NCBI RefSeq assembly: GCF_021922925.1
Contig: NZ_CP040786.1
Coordinates: 868,001 to 932,000, forward strand
DNA length: 64,000 nt
Origin: Clavibacter phaseoli
GTDB lineage: Bacteria; Actinomycetota; Actinomycetes; Actinomycetales; Microbacteriaceae
Direction of reading: 5' to 3'
The stretch's first letter is position 1; every line of letters begins with the position of its first letter. Positions 36,170-48,236 of this stretch are shown here, one piece after another. The notes beneath the pieces were generated by a model. It did not search any database. It had not been told where the DNA came from and saw nothing but the letters and a program-made list of their open reading frames with translations. Made by a program: the position numbers and the translations under genes.

Positions 36170-37122
36170 GGCACCTGCTCTCCACCCGCGACCTGTCCCG
36201 GGACGAGGCGGTCCACATCCTCGACGTCGCCGAGGACATGGCCGACGTCGGCACGCGCGAGATCAAGAAGACCCCCGCGCTCCGCGGCCGCACGGTCGTC
36301 AACCTCTTCTTCGAGGACTCCACCCGCACCCGCATCTCCTTCGAGGCCGCCGCCAAGCGCCTGTCGGCCGACGTCATCAACTTCAGCGCGAAGGGGTCGA
36401 GCGTCTCCAAGGGCGAGAGCCTCAAGGACACCGCGCAGACGCTGCAGGCCATGGGCGCCGACGGCGTGGTCGTCCGCCACCCGTCCTCGGGCGCGCCGCA
36501 CACGCTCGCCGGCAGCGGCTGGATCGACGCCGGCATCGTCAACGCTGGGGACGGCACGCACGAGCACCCCACGCAGGCGCTGCTCGACGCCTTCACCATA
36601 CGCCGCCGGCTGCACGGGTCCGCCGCGCGCGGCAAGGGCCTCGACGGCACGCGCGTCGTCATCGTCGGCGACGTCCTGCACTCGCGCGTCGCCCGCTCGA
36701 ACGCGTGGCTGCTCACGACGCTCGGCGCCGAGGTCACGCTCGTCGCGCCGCCCACGCTCGTGCCGGTGGGCGTCGGATCCTGGCCCGTCACCGTCCGCTA
36801 CGACCTCGACGCGGCGCTCGCCGAGGGGAAGCCCGACGCCGTGATGATGCTCCGGATCCAGGCCGAGCGCATGCGCGCCGCCTTCTTCCCGAACCCGCGC
36901 GAGTACGCGCGCATCTGGGGGCTGGACGACGCGCGCCTCGCGCTCCTCGGGCCCGATACGATCGTCATGCACCCGGGGCCCATGAACCGCGGGCTCGAGA
37001 TATCCGCCGCCGCCGCCGACTCGGAGAGGTCCACGGTGCGCGAGCAGGTCGCCAACGGCGTCTCGGTGCGCATGGCCGTCCTCTACCTCCTGCTGTCCGG
37101 CGACGGGAAGGCCGACCGATGA
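36166..37122 (+). CDS. pyrB: Aspartate carbamoyltransferase catalytic subunit
   Basis: PyrB makes carbamoyl-aspartate from carbamoyl phosphate and aspartate. The 318-residue protein shows [12 protein letters not shown] for carbamoyl-phosphate binding, [26 protein letters not shown], and [10 protein letters not shown]. No regulatory chain (pyrI) is present, as usual in Actinobacteria, so regulation rests on PyrR. ATGA overlaps occur at both ends (pyrR and pyrC). Confidence 0.97.
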   Translation: MRHLLSTRDLSRDEAVHILDVAEDMADVGTREIKKTPALRGRTVVNLFFEDSTRTRISFEAAAKRLSADVINFSAKGSSVSKGESLKDTAQTLQAMGADGVVVRHPSSGAPHTLAGSGWIDAGIVNAGDGTHEHPTQALLDAFTIRRRLHGSAARGKGLDGTRVVIVGDVLHSRVARSNAWLLTTLGAEVTLVAPPTLVPVGVGSWPVTVRYDLDAALAEGKPDAVMMLRIQAERMRAAFFPNPREYARIWGLDDARLALLGPDTIVMHPGPMNRGLEISAAAADSERSTVREQVANGVSVRMAVLYLLLSGDGKADR

Positions 37123-38543
37123 CCCAGAACGAGATGACCCAGGACACGATGACCCTGGACGACACCCACCTGATCCGCGGCGCGACCCTGCCCTCGGGCG
37201 AGCGCGCCGACATCCTCGTCGCCGACGGTCTGATCCGGGAGATCGGCCCCGACCTCGAGGCGCCCGACGGGGCGCACGTCATCGAGGCCGACGGCCTCGT
37301 CGCGCTGCCCGGCCTCGTCGACCTGCACGTGCACCTCCGCGAGCCCGGCTACGAGCAGAGCGAGACCGTGCTCACGGGATCCCGCGCCGCGGCCCTCGGC
37401 GGCTTCACGGCGGTCTTCGCGATGGCCAACACCATGCCCGTGCAGGACACGGCGGGGGTGGTCGAGCAGGTCAAGGCCCTCGGCGACGCGGCCGGGTACG
37501 CCACCGTGCGCCCCATCGGCGCGGTCTCGGTCGGGCTCCAGGGGGAGTCGATGGCGGAGATCGGCGCGATGGCCTCCAGCCGCGCCGCCGTCCGCGTGTT
37601 CTCCGACGACGGCAAGTGCGTCTCGGACCCGCTGCTCATGCGCCGCGCGCTCGAGTACGTGAAGGCCTTCGACGGCGTCATCGCGCAGCACGCGCAGGAC
37701 CCGCGCCTCACCGAGGGCGCCACCATGAACGAGGGCGCGCTGTCCGGCGAGCTCGGCATCACGGGCTGGCCCGCTGTCGCCGAGGAGTCGATCATCGCGC
37801 GCGACGTGCTGCTCGCCGAGCACGTCGGATCCCGCCTCCACGTCTGCCACGTCTCCACCGCCGGCTCGGTCGACGTGATCCGCTGGGCCAAGGCCCGCGG
37901 CGTCGACGTCACGGCGGAGGTCACGCCGCACCACCTGCTCCTCACCGAGGACCTGGTCGCCGGCTACGACGCGCGCTACAAGGTGAACCCGCCGCTCCGC
38001 CGCCGCGAGGACGTCGAGGCCCTGCGCGCCGCGCTCGCCGACGGCACGATCGACGTGGTCGCGACCGACCACGCGCCGCACCCCATCGAGGCCAAGGACT
38101 GCGAGTGGGACGCGGCCGCGTTCGGCATGGTCGGCCTCGAGTCGGCGCTCTCCGTGGTGCAGCTCGCCATGGTCGACACCGGGCTGCTCGACTGGGCGGG
38201 CGTCGCCCGCGTCATGTCGCACGCGCCCGCGCGCATCGGCCGGCTCGCCGAGCACGGGCACGCGCTGGCCGGCGGGTCACCGGCCGACATCACGCTCTAC
38301 GACCCGCGGGCCTCGCGCGTCTTCGGCCGCGACGACCTCGGCGGCCTCAGCGGGAACTCGCCGTACCTGGAGATGACGCTGCCCGGCCGCGTCGTCGCGA
38401 CCCTCCACCGCGGATACCCGACCGTGCTCGACGGCGCGCTCGTCGACCGCGAGACGGTCGCCCGCGCCGCCGTCCTCCGCGACCGCGCGGACGCTGACGC
38501 GCGCGACCAGGCCGCCTCCGACGCCCGGGCGGGACGCGCATGA
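37119..38543 (+). CDS. pyrC: Dihydroorotase
   Basis: PyrC closes carbamoyl-aspartate to dihydroorotate. The 474-residue amidohydrolase has the metal-binding [21 protein letters not shown], the later ligands CHVST and ATDHAPH, and NPPLR for substrate. A 12-residue N-terminal stretch of Met/Thr/Gln/Asp precedes the fold; internal Met codons at 37134 and 37149 are alternative starts, but the first ATG forms the standard ATGA overlap with pyrB. The stop overlaps the small membrane gene. Confidence 0.96.
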   Translation: MTQNEMTQDTMTLDDTHLIRGATLPSGERADILVADGLIREIGPDLEAPDGAHVIEADGLVALPGLVDLHVHLREPGYEQSETVLTGSRAAALGGFTAVFAMANTMPVQDTAGVVEQVKALGDAAGYATVRPIGAVSVGLQGESMAEIGAMASSRAAVRVFSDDGKCVSDPLLMRRALEYVKAFDGVIAQHAQDPRLTEGATMNEGALSGELGITGWPAVAEESIIARDVLLAEHVGSRLHVCHVSTAGSVDVIRWAKARGVDVTAEVTPHHLLLTEDLVAGYDARYKVNPPLRRREDVEALRAALADGTIDVVATDHAPHPIEAKDCEWDAAAFGMVGLESALSVVQLAMVDTGLLDWAGVARVMSHAPARIGRLAEHGHALAGGSPADITLYDPRASRVFGRDDLGGLSGNSPYLEMTLPGRVVATLHRGYPTVLDGALVDRETVARAAVLRDRADADARDQAASDARAGRA

Positions 38544-39067
38544 GCGACCGCGTCGGACCCGCGATCACGGTGATCGCGTTCCTCCTCCTGCTCCTCGCGC
38601 TCATGGCGCTCGGCTGGCGCGCGCGCCGCCGACGCCAGCGCGCGCTGCCCGAGCCGCCGCGTCCGCCCGCCGGGCTCGGCGCGCCCGCGCTCGAGGTCGA
38701 CGTGCTCTACGTCGCCACGACCACGGCCGGCCAACCGCTCGACCGGCTCACCGTGACGCCCCTCGGCTTCCGCGGGCGCGCCGCGGCCCGGGTGCACGAC
38801 GCGGGCCTCGTGCTCGCGATCGACGGCGAGCGCGAGGTGCTCGTGCCCGCCGACCGCATCACGGGATCCGGCCTCGCGACCTACGCGATCGACCGCGTCG
38901 TGGAGGAGGGCGGCCTCGTGGCCGTCACCTGGATCCTCGACGAGGCGGCCGGCATCCCGGTGGACACGTACCTCCGGGTGATCGACCCGCGCGAGAAGAC
39001 CGCGCTCGTCGACGCCCTCCAGCGGATCCCGCGCATCGCGCACGACGACGACAACGAAGGGAAGTGA
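38540..39067 (+). CDS. PH-like membrane protein of the pyrimidine operon
   Basis: This 175-residue protein has one N-terminal membrane helix (about 8-27), then RARRRRQR, and a soluble domain (about 50-165) predicted to be mostly beta with [10 protein letters not shown] and [13 protein letters not shown] protein of this type lies between pyrC and carA in mycobacteria and other Actinobacteria (Rv1382 region). Function is unknown. By the positive-inside rule the basic stretch and domain face the cytoplasm. It has four-base overlaps with pyrC and the carA region. Confidence 0.8.
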   Translation: MSDRVGPAITVIAFLLLLLALMALGWRARRRRQRALPEPPRPPAGLGAPALEVDVLYVATTTAGQPLDRLTVTPLGFRGRAAARVHDAGLVLAIDGEREVLVPADRITGSGLATYAIDRVVEEGGLVAVTWILDEAAGIPVDTYLRVIDPREKTALVDALQRIPRIAHDDDNEGK

Positions 39068-39072
39068 CCGAC

Positions 39073-40241
39073 ATGGCCCGACACGAACCAGCTGTCCTGG
39101 TGCTCGAGGACGGACGGAGGTACGTCGGACGCGCGTACGGCGCCCGCGGCGTGACCCTCGGCGAGGCCGTCTTCGCGACCGGCATGACCGGCTACCAGGA
39201 GACGATCACCGACCCGTCCTACGCGGGGCAGATCGTGCTCCAGACGGCGCCGCACATCGGCAACACCGGCATGAACGACGACGACATGGAGTCCCGCCGC
39301 ATCTGGGTCGCCGGCTACGTCGTCCGCGACCCCTCGCGCGTGGTCTCCAACTTCCGCGGGCAGCGCACGCTCGAGGATGACCTCGTCGCCCAGGGCGTGG
39401 TCGGCATCTCCGGCATCGACACGCGCGCCGTGACGCGCCGGATCCGCGACGAGGGCGCCATGCGCGCCGGCGTCTTCTCCGGCGACGCCTTCGCGCTCGG
39501 CGACGAGGAGCAGCTCGCGCAGGTGCGCCAGGCGCCCGACATGGCGGGCCGCAACCTCTCCGCCGAGGTCTCCACGCAGGAGACGTACACGATCCCGGCG
39601 GTCGGCGAGCGCATCGGGTCCGTCGCGGTCCTCGACCTCGGCATCAAGACCGCCACGGTGAAGCACCTCGCGGCCCGCGGCCTCGACGTGCACGTGGTGC
39701 CGCAGTCGATCACCACGGAGGAGCTCGCCGAGCTCGCGCCGACGGCGGTCTTCTACTCGAACGGCCCCGGCGACCCCGAGGCCTCGCAGTACCACGTGGA
39801 GCTCCTGCAGGACGTGCTCCGCAAGGGCATCCCGTTCTTCGGGATCTGCTTCGGCAACCAGCTGCTCGGCCGCGCCCTCGGGTTCGACACCTACAAGCTG
39901 CCGTTCGGCCACCGCGGGATCAACCAGCCCGTGCTCGACCGGCGCACCGGCCGCGTCGAGATCACGAGCCAGAACCACGGCTTCGCGGTCTCCGCGCCGC
40001 TCGACGGCCCCGTGGACAGCCCCGCCGGCTTCGGCCGCGCGGAGGTCAGCCACGTCTCGCTCAACGACCAGGTCGTGGAGGGGCTGAACTGCCTCGACAT
40101 CCCGGCCTTCAGCGTCCAGTACCACCCGGAGGCGGCCGCGGGCCCGCACGACTCGTCGTACCTCTTCGACCGGTTCGTCCAGCTGATCCACGACGCGTCG
40201 GGCACCGCCCCCGCCGCCGCGACCCCCCAGGAGACCGTGTA

Positions 40242-40242
<1 letters not shown>
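39073..40242 (+). CDS. carA: Carbamoyl-phosphate synthase small (glutaminase) subunit
   Basis: CarA releases ammonia from glutamine for CarB. The 389-residue protein has the N-terminal CPSase domain ([22 protein letters not shown]) and a class I glutaminase with Cys259 in FGICFGNQ and the His/Glu pair in QYHPEA. I chose the ATG because AAGGGA lies 10 bases upstream. The GTG at 39064 overlaps the previous stop, but the ribosome binding site would be only one base away. The TAATG junction couples it to carB. Confidence 0.96.
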
Positions 40243-43528
<3,286 letters not shown>

Positions 43529-43532
<4 letters not shown>

Positions 43533-44425
43533 CGAGCGCGGACGGCGGGGCGGCCCTGGCCGCCCCGCCGTTCGGCGCGCGCCTCGCCCGCGCCTTCCGG
43601 GAGCGCGGGCACCTCTGCGTCGGCATCGACCCGCACCGGTCGCTGCTCGACGCGTGGGGCCTCGCCGACGACGCGCGGGGCCTCGAGGAGTTCGGCCTGC
43701 GCGTGGTCGAGGCGACCGCGGGGCGGGCCGGCATCGTCAAGCCGCAGGTCGCGTTCTTCGAGCGCCACGGATCCGCCGGGTACGCCGCCCTCGAGCGCGT
43801 GCTCGCCGCGGCGCGCGACGCCGGCCTCCTCGTGATCGCCGACGCCAAGCGCGGCGACATCGGGTCCACCGTCGACGCGTACGGCGCCGCCTGGCTCGCG
43901 CCCGACAGCCCGCTGCGCGCCGACGCCGTGACGCTGACGGCCTACACGGGCGTCGGATCCCTCGACGGCGTCCGCGCCGCGGCCGACGCGTGGGGCGCGG
44001 GCGTCTTCGTCCTCGCCGCGACCTCGAACCCCGAGGCCAGGGACCTGCAGCGCGCCGTGCTGCCGAGCGACGCCGCCGGGCCCGCCGCCCGCACGGTGGC
44101 GCGCGGGATCCAGGACGCCGCCGTCGCCGCCAACGGCCCGCTCGACGACCCGTCCGCGGATCCCGGGGCGTTCGGGCTCGTCGTCGGCGCGACCGTCGAC
44201 GCCGCCGACGCCGGGCTCGACCTGGCGCGGCTCGTCCGCACCCCGATCCTCGCCCCCGGCTTCGGCCACCAGGGCGCGCTGCTCGGCGATGTCCGGAAGC
44301 TGTTCGGCCCGGCCGCCGGCGTTGTCATCGCGGCCGCGTCCCGGAGTATCCTCGCGGCAGGGCCACGGCGTGTCGCGGAGGCCGTCACCGACCACGCCGG
44401 ACGACTCGAAGAGGTGCTGCCATGA
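43529..44425 (+). CDS. pyrF: Orotidine 5'-phosphate decarboxylase (type 2)
   Basis: PyrF makes UMP, the last step of the pathway. The 298-residue protein is the longer actinobacterial type 2 form: [30 protein letters not shown] with the catalytic Lys-Asp set, TLTAYTG, and [14 protein letters not shown] overlap couples it to carB. Its last quarter contains GTT and AGT codons that are rare here and coincide with a candidate promoter for the next gene. pyrD and pyrE are not in the window. Confidence 0.96.
44322..44352 (+). promoter_or_regulatory. Candidate promoter inside pyrF, upstream of gmk
   Basis: TTGTCA (5/6) and TATCCT are separated by 19 bases. Both hexamers fall on codons that are avoided elsewhere (GTT and AGT). 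A transcript from here would reach the mIHF-gmk gene with a leader of about 60 bases and let it escape PyrR control. Confidence 0.55.
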
Positions 44426-45330
44426 GGCCCGAACCACCCGAGGTCGACCGGGTCGCCGCATCCCAGGCCGCCGTCGCCGCGCGCCGCGCCCGCGCGCAGG
44501 TCAAGCACGACATCGTCACGGGGGAGCGGACGCCGCTCGGCGTGCTCGACGCGTCCGCGGATCCCGCCCGCCGCGCCGAGGCCACGCTCCGCGTCACGGA
44601 GTTCCTCACGAGCATCCCGAACATCGGCCCCACCAAGCTCGAGCGGATCCTCGGCGAGCTCGGCATCTCCACCGCCAAGCGCCTCGGAGGCCTCGGCGTG
44701 CACCAGCGCGTGCGCCTCACGCGCTTCCTCGAGGAGTGGCAGGCGGCGAAGCAGATCGTCGAGCCCAGCCGGCTCGTCGTCCTCGCGGGTCCCACCGCGG
44801 TCGGCAAGGGCACCGTCTCCACCTTCATCCGCGAGAACGAGCCCGACGTGCTGCTCTCCGTCTCCGCCACGACGCGCGCGCCGCGTCCCGGCGAGGTCGA
44901 GGGCGTCAACTACTACTTCGTCTCCGACGCCGAGTTCGACCGGATGGTCGAGCAGCAGGAGCTCCTCGAGTGGGCGACGGTGCACAACGCCCACCGCTAC
45001 GGCACGCCGCGCGCGCCCATCGACGCCGCGCTGGCCGAGGGCCGCAGCGTCCTGCTCGAGATCGACATCCAGGGCGCGCGCCAGGTGAAGGCCGCGATGC
45101 CCGAGGCCCGCCTCGTGTTCCTGCTGCCGCCCACCTGGGAGGAGCTCGTGCGCCGCCTGGTCGGCCGCGGCACCGAGGGGCCCGAGGAGCAGCAGCGCCG
45201 GCTGGACACCGCGAAGGTCGAGCTGGCCGCCCAGGACGAGTTCGACCACCTCGTCGTCAACCGCGATGTCGCGGATGCCGCGCGCGAGGTCGTAGACTTG
45301 ATGAGATCCAGGAAGGCCGTCAGTCCATGA
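44422..45330 (+). CDS. gmk: Guanylate kinase with N-terminal mIHF-like DNA-binding domain
   Basis: This 302-residue protein joins two units. Residues about 10-108 match the actinobacterial integration host factor m[16 protein letters not shown], a helix-two-turn-helix-like [20 protein letters not shown], then RLGGLG and a final helix. Residues about 115-302 are a complete guanylate kinase with P-loop GPTAVGKGT (123-131), [20 protein letters not shown] and LEIDIQGA, which phosphorylates GMP to GDP. In mycobacteria mihf and gmk are separate neighbours, so this looks like a fusion of adjacent genes. ATG overlaps the pyrF stop. Confidence 0.93.
   Translation: MRPEPPEVDRVAASQAAVAARRARAQVKHDIVTGERTPLGVLDASADPARRAEATLRVTEFLTSIPNIGPTKLERILGELGISTAKRLGGLGVHQRVRLTRFLEEWQAAKQIVEPSRLVVLAGPTAVGKGTVSTFIRENEPDVLLSVSATTRAPRPGEVEGVNYYFVSDAEFDRMVEQQELLEWATVHNAHRYGTPRAPIDAALAEGRSVLLEIDIQGARQVKAAMPEARLVFLLPPTWEELVRRLVGRGTEGPEEQQRRLDTAKVELAAQDEFDHLVVNRDVADAAREVVDLMRSRKAVSP
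45293..45298 (+). promoter_or_regulatory. Candidate -10 box of rpoZ inside gmk
   Basis: TAGACT, a good actinobacterial -10 hexamer, lies 32 bases before the gmk stop. The transcript would begin with the hairpin and small ORF listed next. Confidence 0.4.
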
Positions 45331-45351
45331 AGCGGACCCGCACGGCCTTCT
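45311..45351 (+). other. Hairpin spanning the gmk stop codon
   Basis: GGAAGGCCGT (45311-45320) and ACGGCCTTCT (45342-45351) pair over 10 positions with one G-U, with a 21-base loop that contains the gmk stop and the start of a 19-codon ORF. The right arm is followed by TTCC. It could attenuate read-through from the pyr operon into rpoZ. Confidence 0.5.
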
Positions 45352-45386
45352 TCCATGCAATGAGGAAGCGGCACATCCATGGTTGA
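45327..45386 (+). CDS. Possible 19-residue leader peptide between gmk and rpoZ
   Basis: The ATG forms an ATGA overlap with the gmk stop, and the TGA stop lies inside the first codons of rpoZ. The peptide is very basic (Lys, Arg and His make up nearly half). AGGAAGG lies upstream at about nine bases. It could carry ribosomes from gmk into rpoZ, or it may simply be a chance frame; I have no family evidence. Confidence 0.35.
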   Translation: MKRTRTAFFHAMRKRHIHG

Positions 45387-45648
45387 CAAGACCCAGGGCA
45401 TCATCGACCCGCCCATCGACGAGCTCCTCTCGAAGGTCGACTCGAAGTACGCGCTCGTGATCTTCGCCTCCAAGCGGGCCCGCCAGATCAACGACTACTA
45501 CGCGGACCTGCACGAGGGCAGCCTGTTCGACAACGTCGGACCGCTCGTCGACTCCACCATCGACGACAAGCCCCTCTCGGTCGCCATGCACGAGATCAAC
45601 GAGGACAAGCTCGTCGCCACGCCCATCGTGGAGCCCGCGGCCTCCTAG
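45379..45648 (+). CDS. rpoZ: DNA-directed RNA polymerase omega subunit
   Basis: Omega helps fold and assemble the RNA polymerase beta' subunit. The 89-residue protein shows [26 protein letters not shown], read in two parts near residues 13-38, with the conserved SKRARQIN core. gmk-rpoZ-coaBC-metK is a conserved order in Actinobacteria. AGGAAG lies 10 bases before the ATG. No terminator is apparent in the 81-base gap to coaBC. Confidence 0.95.
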   Translation: MVDKTQGIIDPPIDELLSKVDSKYALVIFASKRARQINDYYADLHEGSLFDNVGPLVDSTIDDKPLSVAMHEINEDKLVATPIVEPAAS

Positions 45649-45729
45649 CCGCCCGCCGTCCCGGATGCCCCGCGCCGACCGCACTCCGCACGCCCTCCCC
45701 TCCCTCGAGCGCCGGAGCGCCGCCTGGTG

Positions 45730-46944
45730 ATGGTGGTCGTGGGGATCACGGGCGGCATCGCGGCCTACAAGGCCGTCGGCGTGGTCCGGGGCCTCGTGCT
45801 CCTCGGCCACGACGTGCACGTCGTGCCCACCGAGGCCGCGCTCCGCTTCGTCGGGAAGCCCACGCTCGAGGCCGTGAGCCGCAACCCCGTCACGAGCGAC
45901 CTGTATGACGGGGTCTCCGAGGTCCGCCACGTGGCGCTCGGCCAGAAGGCCGACCTCATCGTCGTCGCGCCGGCCACCGCCCACACGCTCGCCTCCATGG
46001 CGCTCGGCCTGTCGGACGACCTGCTCGGCACCACGATCCTCGCCAGCCGCGCGCCGCTGGTCGTCGCCCCCGCGATGCACACCGAGATGTGGCAGCACCC
46101 GGCGACCCAGGCCAACGCGGCCCTGCTCCGCTCGCGCGGCGCCACCCTCGTCGGCCCCACGTCGGGCCGCCTCACCGGCACGGACTCCGGGCCCGGCCGC
46201 ATGGCCGAGGTGGAGGACGTCATCGCCGCCGCCCTCGCGGCGGTCCGCCCCGGTGGGCGCGACCTCGAGGGGCGCCGCGTCGTCGTCTCCGCGGGCGGCA
46301 CGCGCGAGCCGCTGGATCCCGTGCGCTTCCTCGGCAACCGCTCCTCCGGGCGGCAGGGGGTCGCCCTCGCGACGGCCGCGCGCGATCGCGGCGCCGACGT
46401 CGTGCTGGTCGCCGCGCACCTCGAGGTGCCCGCGCCGACCGGCGTCCGCGTGGTGCCCGTCTCGACCGCGCTCGAGCTCTCCGACGCCATGGTGCGCGAG
46501 GCCGACGACGCCGACGTGGTGATCATGGCCGCGGCCGTCGCCGACTACCGGCCCGTCGCCGTCTCCGCGGGCAAGATCAAGAAGGAGGAGGCGGGCGACG
46601 CCCTCTCCGTCGAGCTCGTGCGGAACCCGGACGTCCTGCAGCGGCTCGCGTCCGACGCTCGCATCCCGCGCGCGGACGGCTCGCGCCGGATCGTCGTCGG
46701 CTTCGCGGCGGAGACCGAGGAGGACCCCGCCGAGCTGCTGCGGATCGGCCGCGCCAAGCTCGCCCGGAAGGGCTGCGACCTGCTCGTCCTCAACAGGGTC
46801 GGGTGGTCGCAAGGGTTCGCCACGGAGGGCAACGCGATCACGGTGCTCGGGAGGTCCGGCGATACACTTGCCGAGGCCTCCGGCTCCAAGGAGCAGGTCG
46901 CCCATCGAATTCTCGACGTAGTGGGCGCGCCGACGCCGCAGTAG
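45730..46944 (+). CDS. coaBC: Bifunctional CoaBC (phosphopantothenoylcysteine synthetase/decarboxylase)
   Basis: The enzyme adds cysteine to phosphopantothenate (CoaB) and decarboxylates the product (CoaC) on the way to coenzyme A. The 404-residue protein begins with the flavoprotein CoaC domain ([39 protein letters not shown]). CoaB follows from about 190 with [21 protein letters not shown] and AAAVADYRP plus KIKKE. A GTG three bases earlier is an equally possible start. Confidence 0.95.
   Translation: MVVVGITGGIAAYKAVGVVRGLVLLGHDVHVVPTEAALRFVGKPTLEAVSRNPVTSDLYDGVSEVRHVALGQKADLIVVAPATAHTLASMALGLSDDLLGTTILASRAPLVVAPAMHTEMWQHPATQANAALLRSRGATLVGPTSGRLTGTDSGPGRMAEVEDVIAAALAAVRPGGRDLEGRRVVVSAGGTREPLDPVRFLGNRSSGRQGVALATAARDRGADVVLVAAHLEVPAPTGVRVVPVSTALELSDAMVREADDADVVIMAAAVADYRPVAVSAGKIKKEEAGDALSVELVRNPDVLQRLASDARIPRADGSRRIVVGFAAETEEDPAELLRIGRAKLARKGCDLLVLNRVGWSQGFATEGNAITVLGRSGDTLAEASGSKEQVAHRILDVVGAPTPQ
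46863..46868 (+). promoter_or_regulatory. Weak candidate -10 box of metK inside coaBC
   Basis: TACACT in the coaBC 3' end fits TANNNT and would give a leader of about 108 bases for metK. ACA and CTT codons there are rare in this genome. No SAM riboswitch structure is apparent in the leader. Confidence 0.25.
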
Positions 46945-46982
46945 CGAACGGCGCGCGACCACGCGATCCCCTGGAGCGACCC

Positions 46983-48194
46983 GTGACCGACCTGCGCCTG
47001 TTCACCTCCGAGTCCGTCACCGAGGGCCACCCCGACAAGATCTGCGACCAGATCTCGGACAGCATCCTCGACGCGCTCCTCACGCAGGACCCGACGAGCC
47101 GCGCGGCCGTCGAGACGCTCGTCACCACGGGCCTCGTGCACGTCGCGGGCGAGGTCACCACCTCCGGCTACGTCGACATCCCGCAGATCGTGCGCGACCG
47201 CATCCGGGACATCGGCTACGACTCGTCCGAGGTCGGCTTCGACGGCAGCAACTGCGGCGTCACGGTGTCCATCGGCGCGCAGTCGCCCGACATCGCGCAG
47301 GGCGTCGACCGCTCGTACGAGTCCCGCTCCGGATCCGCGTCCGCCGACGCGCACGACCTCCAGGGCGCCGGCGACCAGGGCCTCATGTTCGGCTACGCCT
47401 CGCGCGACACCCCGGTGTACATGCCGCTCCCCATCTACCTCGCGCACCGCCTCGCGGAGCGCCTCGCGGCCGTCCGCCACTCGGGCGAGCTGTCCTACCT
47501 CCGGCCCGACGGCAAGACGCAGGTCACCATCGGCTACGACGGCCTGGTGCCGCGCACGGTCGACACCGTCGTGCTCTCCACCCAGCACGGCCCGCAGGTC
47601 TCCCAGGAGGACCTCCGCCGCGAGGTCGAGGAGCACGTCATCCGCCCGGTGCTCGCGCAGGCCGCGGAGATCGGCATCGAGCTCGACTCGCGCGACGCGA
47701 CCCTGCTCATCAACCCCACCGGCAAGTTCGAGATCGGCGGCCCGAAGGGCGACGCGGGGCTCACGGGCCGCAAGATCATCGTCGACACCTACGGCGGCTT
47801 CAGCCGGCACGGCGGCGGCGCGTTCAGCGGCAAGGACCCGTCGAAGGTCGACCGCAGCGCCGCGTACGCCATGCGCTGGGTCGCGAAGAACGCGGTCGCC
47901 GCTGGCCTCGCCGACCGGCTCGAGGTGCAGGTCGCGTACGCCATCGGCAAGGCCGCGCCCGTCGGCCTCTACGTCGAGACGTTCGGCACGGCGCACGTGC
48001 CCGAGGAGCGCATCGTGCGCGCCATCCGCGAGACGTTCGACCTGCGTCCCGCCGCCATCGTCGAGCGGCTCGACCTGCTCCGTCCCATCTACGCGCAGAC
48101 CGCCGCCTACGGGCACTTCGGCCGCGAGCTGCCGGACTTCACCTGGGAGGCGCTCGACCGTGTCGCCGACCTGCAGAGCGCCGCGGGCCTCTGA
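46983..48194 (+). CDS. metK: S-adenosylmethionine synthase
   Basis: MetK makes SAM from methionine and ATP. The 403-residue protein has [16 protein letters not shown] at the N-terminus, [12 protein letters not shown], the P-loop-like [16 protein letters not shown] and the C-terminal [11 protein letters not shown]. The GTG start gives the standard N-terminus [16 protein letters not shown], with GGAG about nine bases upstream. A 42-base gap separates it from the priA-like gene. Confidence 0.97.
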   Translation: MTDLRLFTSESVTEGHPDKICDQISDSILDALLTQDPTSRAAVETLVTTGLVHVAGEVTTSGYVDIPQIVRDRIRDIGYDSSEVGFDGSNCGVTVSIGAQSPDIAQGVDRSYESRSGSASADAHDLQGAGDQGLMFGYASRDTPVYMPLPIYLAHRLAERLAAVRHSGELSYLRPDGKTQVTIGYDGLVPRTVDTVVLSTQHGPQVSQEDLRREVEEHVIRPVLAQAAEIGIELDSRDATLLINPTGKFEIGGPKGDAGLTGRKIIVDTYGGFSRHGGGAFSGKDPSKVDRSAAYAMRWVAKNAVAAGLADRLEVQVAYAIGKAAPVGLYVETFGTAHVPEERIVRAIRETFDLRPAAIVERLDLLRPIYAQTAAYGHFGRELPDFTWEALDRVADLQSAAGL

Positions 48195-48236
48195 CGCGCC
48201 CCGCTGCCCGGGTCCCGGCGTGACCGGGAGGGCCCG

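Noticed and set aside
46863..46982. SAM riboswitch before metK
   Set aside because: The leader lies partly in coaBC coding sequence and I find no SAM-riboswitch-like helices or conserved cores.
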